From Phytophthora quininea (Eukaryota > Oomycota > Peronosporomycetes > Peronosporales > Peronosporaceae): a DNA stretch of 64,000 nucleotides. The position numbers and the translations under genes were made by a program. Position 1 is the first letter of the stretch; each line of letters opens with the position of its first letter. The notes under the pieces were generated by a model, which saw only the letters and a list, made by a program, of their open reading frames with translations, did not search any database and was not told where the DNA came from. The DNA is taken from assembly GCA_011947345.1 (NCBI GenBank), contig JAAVTG010000663.1, forward strand, positions 114,945-178,944, given 5' to 3'. Of this stretch, positions 1-10,679 are shown one piece after another.

Positions 1-554
1 CGAGCTCCCGAAGCAATACTCGGCGCCTAGAGTGGTGAACGCCAACGGCACCCCGGCGATCTCGGTACAGCAGCGGCGGGCCAAGTTTGTGCGCTCGAGG
101 TCGATTTCGGCCCCCACATTGCCGACTCGGACGTAGCACCGGGAATTGCACTGGCGGACTCAGGCCAACATGTCAACAACACAGCTCAACCGCCGAGCGC
201 AAAAGCGTCCCAGCCCCTGGTGCCGAAAATGCAGCGAGCAGTCACTGCTCGCTGGCTGAAGACGTCGGAAGGGGCGAAGCCGCTCCGTAGCACACAAAAC
301 GTGTCGTCGTCGGCAGTGATCCGGTCCCGCAACAAGTCTGGCAGCAGCTCGCATCGGTTCATCCAGCGCGTGACCAGCCAGTTGGCGAGTCTCGCCAACT
401 CGACCGCGACGGCGCAGCCTTCGCCCACGAGGTACGCAGACCAACTGTTTGGCACCACGATGCCCGAGCGGCCGTTAGAGACGGCGCCAAGTCTGAACGA
501 GATGTCGTACCGAGAGGGCCGAGTGACCAGCAGCAACATGTCGGAACACGCCAA
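1..554 (-). CDS. possible partial gene at left edge, weak WSC-like segment
   Basis: The minus strand carries a 122-codon open stretch (554 down to 186). In another frame, from about 150 to the window edge, there is a Cys-rich stretch reading LARRCCTEIAGVPLAF followed shortly by EYCFG. That spacing loosely resembles the second half of a WSC carbohydrate-binding domain (Cys, short spacer, aromatic, GxEYxxxCxCG). The two parts could be exons or be separated by missing bases. The gene would continue beyond the left edge. I do not recognise the product, and the WSC resemblance is an impression, not a domain match. Confidence 0.25.
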
Positions 555-660
555 GTACTAACTAAGCTCACGCAAATCAAAGCGCATGGCAAACGATCTT
601 CGCAATAAATACCATAACTTTATTGTTTGTACAGTACTTGGATAGATAGGACACGAGCAA

Positions 661-1599
661 TTACGCCGGGGCCGCCACCACCGCGCGACTGAGCCCTCTC
701 AGCGCCGGGTGACACCCACCTGCTCCGCGCTGAGGCGGTGGGACGGCTGCACCTGCAGCATGCAGGCCAGCAGGTTGACGGTGGAGCGAGACAAGAGGCT
801 CTTCAGCCCCCAGAGCTCCAGGATCTTGGCCACGCCGTACTTGCTCAGCACGCGCAGCGTGGGCGCTCGGGCGGCCGGCTCGGCGAACAGCGGCGAGCCC
901 GTGAGCAGGATGAAGAGCAGCACGCCCAACGACCAGATGTCGGCGGCCTTGGGGTCGTACAGCGCGCCCTGCGTCACTTCGGGCGCCATGTAGTAGAACT
1001 TGCCCACCACCTCGCCCGAGAGCTTGTTGGCGTCGGCGCTGAGGCCAAAGTCGCAGATCTTGGCGCGGCCGTCGCTCAGCAGAACGTTCTCGAGCGACAG
1101 GTCGCGGTGGGCCACGCCGTGGCCGTGCAAGAAGCCCAGGCCTTGGGCGATCTGCGCGAACAGCGTCAACGCCTCGCGCTCGGGCAGGCGGCGGCCGGGA
1201 CGCGCCGTCACGTGATCGTAGAGGTCTCCGCCGGCGCAGAACTCCATGGCCACAAAGACGCTGTCGCCCTGGGCGAAGAAGCCCTCGCGCTCGTACGAGA
1301 CGACGAACTGGCGGCCGGGGCGCGCGCCACGACCGGATCCTCCAGCAGCTGCACGACGGCGCGCTCGTTCAGAGGGTTCTCCTTACGGCGTCGGGGGCGG
1401 CTTCCTGTTCTTCTTTCTGGAGCAGCGAGATGCTCAGCCGCTTGAGCACCACCAGCTTGCGCAGGGCCTCGTCGCGGTACAGCATCGTCTCGCCGTAGAG
1501 CGTGGCGCGAAGTTTCTTGCAGGGTGTGTAGCGGGCGGACGGGGCCGGCTCTTCCAGAGCGAACGCCTCGGAGAGCGTCACTAGCGGGGCGTGGATCAT
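661..1599 (-). CDS. short serine/threonine protein kinase, frame broken three times
   Basis: About 312 codons from the ATG at 1599 to the TAA at 661 make a compact catalytic domain with little else. Visible motifs are a glycine-loop-like LRATLYGET, a beta-3 Lys in VVLKRL, EFCAGGDLYDH at the hinge, the catalytic loop HRDLSLENVL, CDFGLS, YYMAPEV, and a C-lobe WSLGVLLFILLTG. The frame changes near 1384, 1318 and 706. All three shifts go the same way, and one missing base at each (in AA, CCCC and GGG runs) restores a continuous kinase, including the C-terminal CHPALRG that aligns with HPAL in its relatives. It belongs to the same family as the kinases at 7839, 27053, 39805 and 43353. Whether it is a real pseudogene or has base-calling gaps is undecided; the pattern across the window favours gaps. 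Confidence 0.75.
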
Positions 1600-2865
1600 G
1601 GGGGTTGTAGGCTTGATTGAAGGGGGGGGGTGTGGAGGCGGCGGCCGTAGAGGCAGGCTCCAACGCCTCCGTCGTTCAGAGCAAATGTGCAAGTGAGCTC
1701 CAACGCAGATAAAAAGCCCGGAGAGACAGGGGCATCTCGAATCGACGTTTCGGCCAATCACAGCGCGCCGACTGGGGCATTTTCGATGGTACACAGTGGT
1801 ATCTCGCCCCACACCTGACAAAGTGGATGTTTTTATAGCAATCGCATCTAGTGGGTATTAGTTATTCCTTGTGTTAACAACTTGGTGCGTGGAAGATTCG
1901 TGAATTCTCGATGCCGCTGTTTCTGCTAGTATGCATTCTCAGCAGGCGTCAGGCCTTACCCATCAGCTCCGTCACATAGACTCGCTGCTCACTGTGGGCC
2001 GCACTCTGTCCAGTTCAATGCGCTCGAAATCTGTCGCGTCCGTTTTGGCACGTAAGAATTAGCCCCTCACTGAGCCTCAGGACAGGCTCCAAGTGCGCGA
2101 CGGCGCAGCGCTCCGAGGAGTGAACCATCCTCGCTAAGGCTGCCGGAGCGGGTCGCAGCGTGGAGCACACTCCTCGATGGCCATCACGATGGCGCTTGTT
2201 TATAAAAATCGGCAACGCCGCTTTAACGTTCTAATTCGTGTGGTGCACGCCAGACTGTAACGGCCGAGCAGCAAAAGCTGGTCCGGTGCACGTGTTGTCA
2301 ATGCCACCGCCAGCAGCAGCACGTTGCCGTCCGCCCCAAGCCCCGCCCCGCCCCACCTGCGACGGCCGCATTGCTGCCCCAGTCACTGCGGGCTGTACTG
2401 GCGAATTGCGCCTCCACAGGTTCAAGCTCCAAATCGCGGCGCCGCCATCTTGCGTTTTTGTGCGAAACAGGCATCGAGCATACTTTCGCCAAGTTATTTT
2501 CCAAATCGGCCCAGAGCCAATGGCGTGCGGCAGTTGGACGACCCCAGCGGGCAATGTGTGCTGGCCGTCTGTCCAAGCCGAGGACGGCCGTGGTTGTTGG
2601 AAGAACGCCCGCTGCGTTGGTGGCAAAACGGAGCCGCTGGCGGCTTTTTTGCTGAAAATAATCGTCACTATCCTTTCGCGAGGTGTTCTAGACTTTACCG
2701 GAGTCTCTATGGCAGCCCGAATACCAGAACGCTGCAAAGGTGCCTTGGTTTGCAAGGCTGCTGGTGGCGCTCGATGGCATCAGGCACTCCCCAACGTCAA
2801 GCCCGCGTTTCTGCTGCTGGCCTTGCGTCGCGTCAGAATGCGCCTGCTTGGCATTCCGCTGCGCC
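1600..2865. other. intergenic stretch, no supported gene
   Basis: Several open frames overlap on both strands here, but none has family motifs, a convincing start or consistent composition. I see only a G/C-rich segment around 2320-2370 and nothing I can assign. Confidence 0.5.
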
Positions 2866-3432
2866 ATGGACAAGCAGGTTGCACTTTACAGTATCGCCTT
2901 GGTGCTCGCCAACGCCCTCGGCCACGCATGGGCAAGACAAGCTGCTGCCGTCTGCTGCTGTCCTTGGCTGACGCTGCGCTCGTCGGCGCTCTGCGCTTGC
3001 TCCTCTTTGAAGGCGACGTCGGATTGTCGAGGGGAACTTGCGTTCTGCTCGGCGCTGCTCATCCAGTGCTTGGTGCTGGGCGGAAAACCGACTACTGATG
3101 CTTGGTCGCGCGATCCTGAAGTTGTTGAGAGAGCAGGCTTGGCAAGCACTGGCTGCGGTGTGCTCGCTGCTCGCTACGTCGCGATGGGCAGCACTCTCGC
3201 GCTGGGCGCTGGGTCCGGCGACGTGAACGACCGCTGGACCAGCGACCCCGCTATCATCGAGTCTCTCCGCTTGCCGGGCACCAGCGACCGCATCGCTCGA
3301 GGAAGTCTGCACATGGCTCGCCAGACGCGATCGCTCCCGACAACCAGGCGAGCGCGCAGTTCGTGTTTTCGGATCCAGCCAGCCTCGACGCCACTGCTCT
3401 CCTCTATCAACGTCTCCCATCGCACCAGCTGA
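2866..3432 (+). CDS. possible secreted protein with an internal repeat
   Basis: The ATG at 2866 opens 188 codons beginning MDKQVALYSIALVLANALGH, a short charged start followed by a hydrophobic run and small residues, as in a signal peptide. The chain then contains two similar units, DAWSRDPEVVERAGL (about 3099-3143) and DRWTSDPAIIESLRL (about 3229-3273). They share a W-S/T-x-D-P-x-V/I-V/I-E-x-x-x-L pattern about 130 bases apart. A repeat in this frame is some support for plus-strand coding. The minus strand is nearly as open, so orientation is uncertain. No RXLR, LFLAK or elicitin pattern is visible, and I do not recognise the family. Confidence 0.35.
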   Translation: MDKQVALYSIALVLANALGHAWARQAAAVCCCPWLTLRSSALCACSSLKATSDCRGELAFCSALLIQCLVLGGKPTTDAWSRDPEVVERAGLASTGCGVLAARYVAMGSTLALGAGSGDVNDRWTSDPAIIESLRLPGTSDRIARGSLHMARQTRSLPTTRRARSSCFRIQPASTPLLSSINVSHRTS

Positions 3433-3448
3433 TGCTCTGCAGTCCGAG

Positions 3449-6259
3449 TCAGCGGTGCGGGCTGCTGCTGTTATCTAGATGCTGCAGCACGAAGGCGACG
3501 AGAACGAGCGGAACCGTCTCGTCCTGGTTGCTATCGCTACACATGCAAGCTTCTAACGTCGCGAGCAGCGGTGCGAGTGCTCTCCGGTGACTGCACGACC
3601 GTCGAAGTCGACGCACTGTTGGCGCATCCAGCGTGAAGCTCTGCAAGGCTGGATGCATCGGTTTCTCATAGGATTTTGCCCACGGCCTCCATCGCTTCCG
3701 TTGGAGAAACTCCACGTCGCGACTCAGCTCCGTCCACTCGTTGTCTGCTCGAACCCGAGCTGCAGCACACTTGTCGTGCGCTGAAAGCTCCCGATACGTT
3801 GCAAAGGGTGCCGCGCACCACTGGCAGGTATACCGTGGCGAATTAACTCGATCCGTCCGACGGAACCACACACGCAAGAACGCTTCGAGGACCCGCGCAC
3901 AGTCGTCTTCTAGTGCCTGTCGAGCGTGGCGTTTTCGATGCCCTCGAGTTGGCCAGACATGAGCGATACAATACTCCTTTGGCCACGTTACCAACTTCCA
4001 CCACCCTATAGCTGCATATCGCGGCAGCTTTTCACAACCAAGCTTCGCACATTGACGCATGTTGGCCGACCACAAACGATCTCTTATGCCTGGCGTTGTT
4101 GGCACTGCTGGAGAAATATCAAGAAACTCCAGAGCCTCAGAAGACACGACGAGTTGCTTAGGACGTGCTGGCAACTGGTTGTTTCTCCCCACGAGCATTT
4201 GACAAAGAGCACGCTGCTGCAGACCTCGAAATTTACGGCTGGGTAGTAGTCGAGTGGTGGCGGCGATTCTCTCGGACAGCGGCAGCTCTTCCCATTGTTT
4301 GGTTGAATGCCGCAGACGGCAAAAGCGGAGCCAGGGCTTCTCCTGCTGCCATCGAACAAGTTCTCGACCATATTTGGTTGTCGTGAGGAACGCTCGGAAG
4401 TGTTGTCTTGCCTCCGCCAGCCTCTCGGCGACGAATTCGTCTTCTCGACTGCATCGTTCACGTTCGGCAGCAACTGCTTGAGCTACCAGCGCTACGAGCT
4501 GGGCTCGAGCGCAGCGACCGCGCCAAAGACCCTGCACGAGAGCAATTCGTCGTCTACGATGGAGCAACGAGGAAACCATTCTTCCCACGAGTTTCATCCG
4601 AAGCTTGAGCCGACGACGGCCTGCCGCTCGCGCTAATAGCCACCGACAGGCCTGATGGAAGCGGATCAAATACTTTTGACTTTCAAACAACCTGAAGCAG
4701 CGCTGTATGCGGGTCGCGCTGTGAACGCGCGTGATGTGAACGATCCACGATCGATACCGGCGTTGGATCAACTGGGCTTGCTTGTGTTCGAACTGCTTTG
4801 CTCGTGACGTTTGTCGTCGCGCATGCCAGAAGCGCCAGTGTTGCTGCAAGAAAACCAAATTCCGAATACGCCTACGATGTCGAGCCCGGTAGCAGAGCTG
4901 CAAGGTAGTTGCGTTGGCATGTGCTGTCGCCGAGTAATTGAATCCTACACCTTGACTAGTATCGATCGCGTCCAAGCGCGCTTGAGAAACAGACAACGCC
5001 TGACGGATGCCAGTTTCGAGAGTCGCTATCGCGTCCGCTACTGCGCCATCGGAAACCTGACGATGTGCAGTGTCAAAGACCTTTGGGCTTGAACCGTCAG
5101 CTTTGGCTCGGCAACGAGAGTCTCGTTGACTTTTTTGTTGATGAGTTGTCATCACGAACGACCAGCGTCTTCGTCAACTTGTCTGGTGAACTGGGACGAA
5201 TCGACTCGTCAACGATACGAGCAGGAGATGTAGGTTTTGGTGGTTGGAAGGCCAGCGCTCGAGTGGGGACTGCCCCACCAAAGACCGACTCGCTCGTCAT
5301 CTCTGCTGCAATCAGCGATCGCACGGGGTCGTCCCAAAGCCCCACATCTGAATCCAATGGGGCTCGACATTGCATGGCCGACTGGACCCGAGCATCCACT
5401 TCGGCGGGATAGTGACTGTGCTTTGCATTTTGATCGGATGAGAAGGTCTGTCAGGGTTCGTCTTGAGCCAGTCTGCTAGTCGTGTTTGCTTTTCAACGAG
5501 ATCCCGTTCCTCTCGTAACGGTGGTCGCTTCTTCTTCTTCTTGCTTGGACTGCGTTGCGGAGAACTCGTAGTCTTGAGAGGTGAAGAAGTAGCAAGTCGA
5601 AAGGTTTCTCGGGTCGTGGGTCTTGGACTCGACTCGCTCAGTTTTTGAGGTGGCCGAGCTTCCAATCCGCTCATCGGTTGCTGATCTAATGCATTATCTT
5701 CCTCCAGAGTCCACTTGCGTTCATCAAACCTCTGCAGTTCTTCCTTCAGCTTCAGGATACTCTTGGCTGCTCGCTGCGCTGGCGACCCCGGTAGCGCCGG
5801 TGTTTTCGGCCGACGAAGCTGCAGACGATAGGGCGACCTACTACTGCTGTCACGTTGAAGCTGCTGCTTGAGTTCGCTCTCGTGCTGCGGGCTCTGACGA
5901 TTTTGCTGGTGCAATTGTCGAGGCTTCCGAGCGGGATCTGCTTGGCTGTCGCCAAGAGTGACGAGCCAGCGGCACTCGTTCAGCAGGTCCACCGGGGGCA
6001 ACGCCGGCCACAGAAGCTGTCGCATCGCCAGCCCCGCAGAGGTCGGGGACGACGTCATCGAGGAGTTGTAGCGAGTCACAAACCTGAAGCAATCAAGATC
6101 GTGATGGCATTTGGGTGGGCTTGCTGGCAATCGCAGCAACGCAGAGGTCCGGAACCTGTAAAGCAAACTCGGAGCTGTTATCCACGCAAATATAGCCGCT
6201 GCGTCAACCAGGTCGACGACCTGGTTGAAGGATGGGGATGCAATCGGTGACTGAGCCAT
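3449..6259 (-). CDS. IQ-motif protein with a C2H2-like finger
   Basis: One long minus-strand gene of up to about 930 residues. The N-terminal third is low-complexity and rich in Ser, Pro and Lys, with a PSKKKKKRPP basic patch. The middle holds at least four IQ-like units that would bind calmodulin or myosin light chain type proteins: TLQLCYRARHRRR, AQLIQRRYRSW, ATRIQRCFRLF and ALVQGLWRGRC. Near the C-terminus, YTCQWCAAPF with a following H and C makes a C2H2/C2HC-like finger. The frame changes near 5395 and again near 5110 in opposite senses, so the middle 280 bases are in another frame. The upstream ATG at 6259 overlaps the ATG of the plus strand; an internal ATG at 6058 is an equally good start. 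Calmodulin binding is inferred only from the IQ pattern. Confidence 0.6.
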
Positions 6260-6556
6260 GCATAAACCCCAGCGCTTTGACGCTCAACAAGACGATGCCA
6301 ATCAGGACTCGGCGCCTGGGCGCCGCATCGCGCGGTCTCAAGAAGACGCTGGCCTAGAAAATGGCTCACAGCTCCGTTCGTGCAAAACGGAAGGCACGAT
6401 CTCCGAGATCGGGGTGCCAACTGGAGAGACTGGCGTGAGGAATTGGTTCACGACACAGTAAAAGCTCTGCTTGGCTTCTTCGGCATCGACGACAGTCGCC
6501 CATTTCCGCTGTTCGTCTCCCAAAGACGAAGCAAAGCCACCCCTGCAACTGTCGAA

Positions 6557-6975
6557 ATGGAGCTGTTTGCGGGGTTTAACGCCGAGGAGCTCGCCATGAT
6601 GCAGGAGCTGCTGCGTCTGCTGGTGGAGGACGACGACCCGCCGACGGCTCAGCCAACGCCGCGCACGAGAGACCAAATGGACGCGCAGATCTTGTACGAC
6701 GGACTCATAGCCCCACTCCGACTCCGAAGCCAGGAGGAGGAGGAGCGATGTACTCGTGGGCAGTTGACGGTCCGACCAACCCGCACTGGAACGCAGTGAC
6801 CCCGACGCCTTATTACCCCGCCAACTCGTCCAGGACGAGGACAAGGAGCAATTTTACCAGTGACGACGAGCCCATGCAGAAACGCGGTCGACTGGAGGCA
6901 GCGTCGACGATGAGAGTGCCCGTGAATCGCATTCCGGTCCCCGAGAGCTCGCGTGTCGGGTATTCCCACTACTAG
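6557..6975 (+). CDS. small hypothetical protein
   Basis: From the ATG at 6557 the frame reads MELFAGFNAEELAMMQELL, an acidic helical start, then a Pro/Arg-rich middle. Near 6740, in a GAG repeat, the frame moves by one missing base into AMYSWAVDGPTNPHWNAV. The chain ends with a polar tail at the TAG of 6973. Both halves have the G/C-ending codon preference of neighbouring genes, which is why I join them. An upstream start at 6258 is open in another frame but would overlap the opposite-strand gene. I do not recognise the product; no membrane segment or signal peptide is visible. Confidence 0.45.
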
Positions 6976-7838
6976 GCGACGAGACATTTTTTCTTTTTCT
7001 TTTACGGCGGCGCTGCGGATCGAACGCAACGCTGTGCCGAGGAGGCATATTTAATGCTAACAGCGATGAACACATACACCCGTTGTTGTTTGCTTGGCCC
7101 GTCGCAAAGTCGGCTTAGTGTTGAGTCGACCAGTAAGTGTGTTAAGGGCTGAAGATATGTGTGTGCTGAGCATCAGGTGCTGCAAGGATATGTGTGTCGA
7201 TTCCAGGTCGTCTGGAGCCGTCCACGACAATTCGCAGGACAACACCTTTTTGTCGGCCGTAACTGCGTGACGATTCATCAGGCTGCGTTTGCGTTTCACG
7301 CACGAAAAGGTGTTCTCCCTTCATGCAGGGTTTGACGTGGCGCAACGTTATCGAGCTAGCAGCCTTGCGGCCTAAAAGGTGATAGCGGCTAGTGCCAAAT
7401 ACCCCCATCGTCGCTAGAGATTCGTGCTTAGAGCCAACGCTGGAAGGAGCTGCCATCGGAAAGCGTGGAAGTTTGGTCAGAAGTCGCACAAACCTTCAGG
7501 TCCACGAACTACGCACGTTACACCGCGCTTTGCCGCTGGAACCCCGTGCGATCGCTGCACCCGATAGAAGGCCAGAGTCGACAAAAGATGTCGGTCTACC
7601 GCCACGAAATGGCAAGCGCCCGTGCTTCAGCTTGGCACCAAGCAATTCTGCTTGGTGCTGTTGCGGTCCAACGAAACCTGTCCCGCATCCGTTCGGCTAG
7701 TGCAGAACACTACGCGAGTGAAAGTATCTTTTGGCCAGCAAACCGTTACGAGTTGCAGTGCAGCAACTTTTTCCTGGCGCAGCTTGTTCGTGGAGAGCAC
7801 GACAGACATCGCAGAACTCGTTTCAAGCTGCTCGACCC
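6976..7838. other. intergenic stretch upstream of a kinase
   Basis: Open frames here are short and lack family motifs. The segment presumably contains the promoter of the kinase starting at 7839, but I see no specific element I can name. Confidence 0.4.
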
Positions 7839-8705
7839 ATGACGACCGCCCCTCCACTGCTGCACGTCCGCAGACAACTCGGCACCGCGCTCTACGGCGA
7901 AGTGCTCGAGTGCGACCTGCCCGGTCACCCCGAGCCTGTGGCGGTCAAGTGCATCTCACTCGCCCGAGCTGCCGAGGCCCGGGCCCAAGCCTGCACCTCG
8001 CGCGAAATCGACAACCCCATGCAGGAGCAGCGCGTGGCGGCGCTACTCGTCGCCAACGGTGGCCACCGCAACGTGGTGCAAGCGCACTTCAACTTTGTGC
8101 ACGACCGCAAGCTGTACCTGGTCAACGAACTCTGCAGCGGCGGGGACCTGCACGGCCTCGTGGCCGAGAGACTCAATGCCGCCGGCCTTCTGGAAGAGCA
8201 CGAAGTGCTGCCACTCATGCGTCAAGTGCTGGAAGGGGTGCACTACCTGCACAGCACACTGGGTGTGGCCCACCGCGACTTGTCCTTGGAGAATGTGCTG
8301 CTCAACGGCGGCGTGTGCAAGATCACCGACTTTGGTCTCTCAACCGATTCGAGGACCATATGCGCCGGAGCTCAAGTGGGCAAGGCCTTCTACATGGCGC
8401 CCGAGGTGGTCGCTGGCGAGAGCTATGACCCGGTGCGAGCCGACGTGTGGTCGCTCGGTATCATGTGGTTCATTCTGCTGACGGGGTCGCCGCTGCTGTC
8501 GCTCGCGTCGCCCACCGAGAAGGCGTTCCTGGCCGTCGAGAAGCACGGCGTGGGCGCCGTCATCAACGTGTGGGGCCACGCCGAGCGCATCTCGACTGAG
8601 ACGATCGAACTCATGGAGAAGATGCTGCAGGTGGACCCCAACCGACGCATTCAGGTGGAGCAAGCACTGGCCTATCCGTTGTTTGCCACTCCCGTGGCTG
8701 AGTAG
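7839..8705 (+). CDS. short serine/threonine protein kinase, intact
   Basis: An uninterrupted 288-residue kinase from the ATG at 7839, chosen because the ATG sits just before the first kinase motif. Motifs in order: glycine loop LGTALYGEV, beta-3 Lys in PVAVKCISL, helix-C region with NPMQEQRVAALL, hinge VNELCSGGDLHGL, catalytic loop HRDLSLENVLL, TDFGLS, FYMAPEVV, DVWSLGIMWFILLTGSPLL, and a C-lobe end MLQVDPNRRI. All catalytic residues are present. The protein is little more than a catalytic domain. It is the intact reference for the related kinases at 661, 27053, 39805 and 43353. HRDxSLEN kinases of this size are an expanded group in oomycetes; substrates cannot be read from sequence. Confidence 0.88.
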   Translation: MTTAPPLLHVRRQLGTALYGEVLECDLPGHPEPVAVKCISLARAAEARAQACTSREIDNPMQEQRVAALLVANGGHRNVVQAHFNFVHDRKLYLVNELCSGGDLHGLVAERLNAAGLLEEHEVLPLMRQVLEGVHYLHSTLGVAHRDLSLENVLLNGGVCKITDFGLSTDSRTICAGAQVGKAFYMAPEVVAGESYDPVRADVWSLGIMWFILLTGSPLLSLASPTEKAFLAVEKHGVGAVINVWGHAERISTETIELMEKMLQVDPNRRIQVEQALAYPLFATPVAE

Positions 8706-8929
8706 ATCGAGGACCGATCAAGTCGGGCAGCCCTACTACTTGTACATGCAGAAGTTGTCATCGTTATTTTCCAGGGACTGTGTAAAGCGAAAAAATATAC
8801 ATGTCGGATGTGGACAAGATAAGGTTTCTTCTGTAGATACCTGGATCGGCCGAGGCGCTGCCAGCAAAACCTCTTGCTGCTTGAAATGGCAATTTACTGC
8901 TGTACTCGACGACACAGACACGCTTTTGC

Positions 8930-10185
8930 CTAGTTGAGTTCCTTCTTGATCAACCGGGCGATGGTGCTGAGCTGGATGTTGTTGGTGCCGCCGTAGATGG
9001 ATCCGACCTTGGAGTCTCGGAAGAACTTCTCGGCCATGAGCTGCTTGGAGAAGCCCACGCCGCCCAGCAGCTCGATGCAGCGTGAAGACGTGCGTTCTGC
9101 CACGCGCGACGCGTGCAGCTTTGCCATGCATCCTGCTTTGATGTAGTCGTAGCCCGCGTCTTTCAGTCGAGCGGCGTTGTACACCAACAGTCGGGCGCTT
9201 TGGAGCTCCAGCGCCAGCTCTGCGTATTGGTGCTGCATGGCCTGGAAGTCTCCGATCGCTCGTCCGAACTGGCGCCGCTCAAAGAGATACGGCATGGCAT
9301 GACGGTACGCGCCCTCGGCAATCCCGAGCTGCTGAGCTGCGATACCGATGCGGCCTTCGTTCAGCTGGCCGATGGCAATGGCGTATCCCTTACCCACTTC
9401 GCCTAGCACCTTTTCACGAGGGATTTTGACGTCCTCGAGGATGACCGAGCAGGTGGACGAAGCATTGAGACCCAACTTCTTCTCGGGCGGACTGAAGGAG
9501 AGCCGGGAGTGTCTCTCTCCACGATGAAGCACGTGATCCCCTTGTACCCGAGGGAAGGATCCACCGTGGCCATGACCAAGAAGACGTCTGCGTGTTCCAC
9601 ATTGGAGATCCACATCTTCTCTCCGTTGAGCGTGTAGTAGCTACCGTCAGCCGAAGCTTCTGCCCGCGTCTTGAGAGCAAAGGCGTCGCTGCCAGAGTCC
9701 GCTTCGGTCAGACAAAAGCTGCCGACGGTGTCAGCCGAGAGGCGGGGCAGATACTCCTGTCGCTGCTCCTCAGTGGCGTACCGTAGGAAGACGTTGTTGA
9801 CCACCGTGTTCTGGAGGTCGCACAGCAGACCGACGCTGGCGTCCACTATGGACAGCTCCTCGATACTGAGGCAGAGGCTCATGAATGAGGCCCCCACGCC
9901 GCCGTACTCCATCGGCACCTCGACCGACAGGAGGCCGTTGTCGAACAGCCCCTGGATGACCTCGGGCGTCATCTTGCCGCTGTCGTCCATGCTCTTGACT
10001 ACCGGCGCCATCACATCGGCAGCAAAGCGAGCCACCGAGTTCTTGAACATCTCTTCTTCCTCCGTCAGGATGGAGAGCGGCAGGGGCACCTCTCCGGTCG
10101 AACTGGACCCGACCAAGCTGCTCTTCCATCGGCGAGCGCTGCGCAAGGTCGTCTGGGCCACTCGACGGCGCACGGTGCTGAGCAT
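8930..10185 (-). CDS. short/branched-chain acyl-CoA dehydrogenase, mitochondrial
   Basis: A FAD flavoprotein of the acyl-CoA dehydrogenase family, closest to SBCAD (ACADSB), which oxidises 2-methylbutyryl-CoA or isobutyryl-CoA in isoleucine/valine breakdown and passes electrons to ETF. The N-terminus MLSTVRRRVAQTTLRSARRW is a basic mitochondrial targeting peptide. Signature 1 appears as GSFCLTEADSGSDAF, followed by GEKMWISNVEHADVF, the SBCAD-like LNEGRIGIAAQQLGIAEG, FGRAIGDFQAMQHQYAELAL, and IELLGGVGFSKQ. The frame breaks once near 9500, between VERDTPG and FSPPEKKLGL, where one missing base restores the family sequence. Oddity: at the position of the catalytic Glu (IYEG in most relatives) this protein has IYGGTNNIQ. 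The kinase at 7839 is convergent and the RGS gene divergent. Confidence 0.9.
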
Positions 10186-10679
10186 GGTCGGACGTTTGGT
10201 CTTGACGGCGAATCGAGGAATGGACGATCAGTTGTTGTTAAACAGCCGCACAAAAAATCTGGCACATTGAAGCTGACCTTCTTCAAGATTGCATCAATTC
10301 AAAATGCTTGGATGCATCCGCCCGGAACGCAATGACGATCGATCAAGTAGGTGGGCTACGTCGAAGAGAGCCTCCCCCCGCGTCATGTAGATCCCGCCGT
10401 CGATCACGGGGCTGCTAAAAGTGCTTAGAAACCGCCCATTGTTGACGCGTGGAGTTCACTGGAGACGACGACTATTTCAAGCGGACCGCTATTTCCAGGG
10501 CAACGCGGGAGGTTTTAAGTCGGTCTTCTTCCCGCCGCGCCGCCGTCTTGAGTTCACGTCGCCCGGGAAGCACGCGTGAAGAAACTCGGTCTGTTTACTG
10601 CCGAGTTTGAGGCTTCGATTGGTACAGAAGTTAGTGATCACCTTCCGTGTTCAACAACCGCAGACCTTTGCGAGGGGCT
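10186..10679. promoter_or_regulatory. shared divergent upstream region
   Basis: About 490 bases lie between the divergent starts of the acyl-CoA dehydrogenase (minus) and the RGS-repeat gene (plus), so both promoters must lie here. I see no distinct core motif that I can place with confidence. Confidence 0.35.

Noticed and set aside
2231..2755. Long minus-strand frame with Arg/Ala-rich translation
   Set aside because: No motif, no repeat and no family resemblance; it overlaps open frames on the other strand and sits in G/C-rich DNA where chance frames are common.
8930..10185. Acyl-CoA dehydrogenase as a pseudogene
   Set aside because: The single frame break joins perfectly conserved halves and matches the missing-base pattern seen in many other genes of the window.
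9671..10270. 199-codon plus-strand frame
   Set aside because: Antisense to the well-supported acyl-CoA dehydrogenase.
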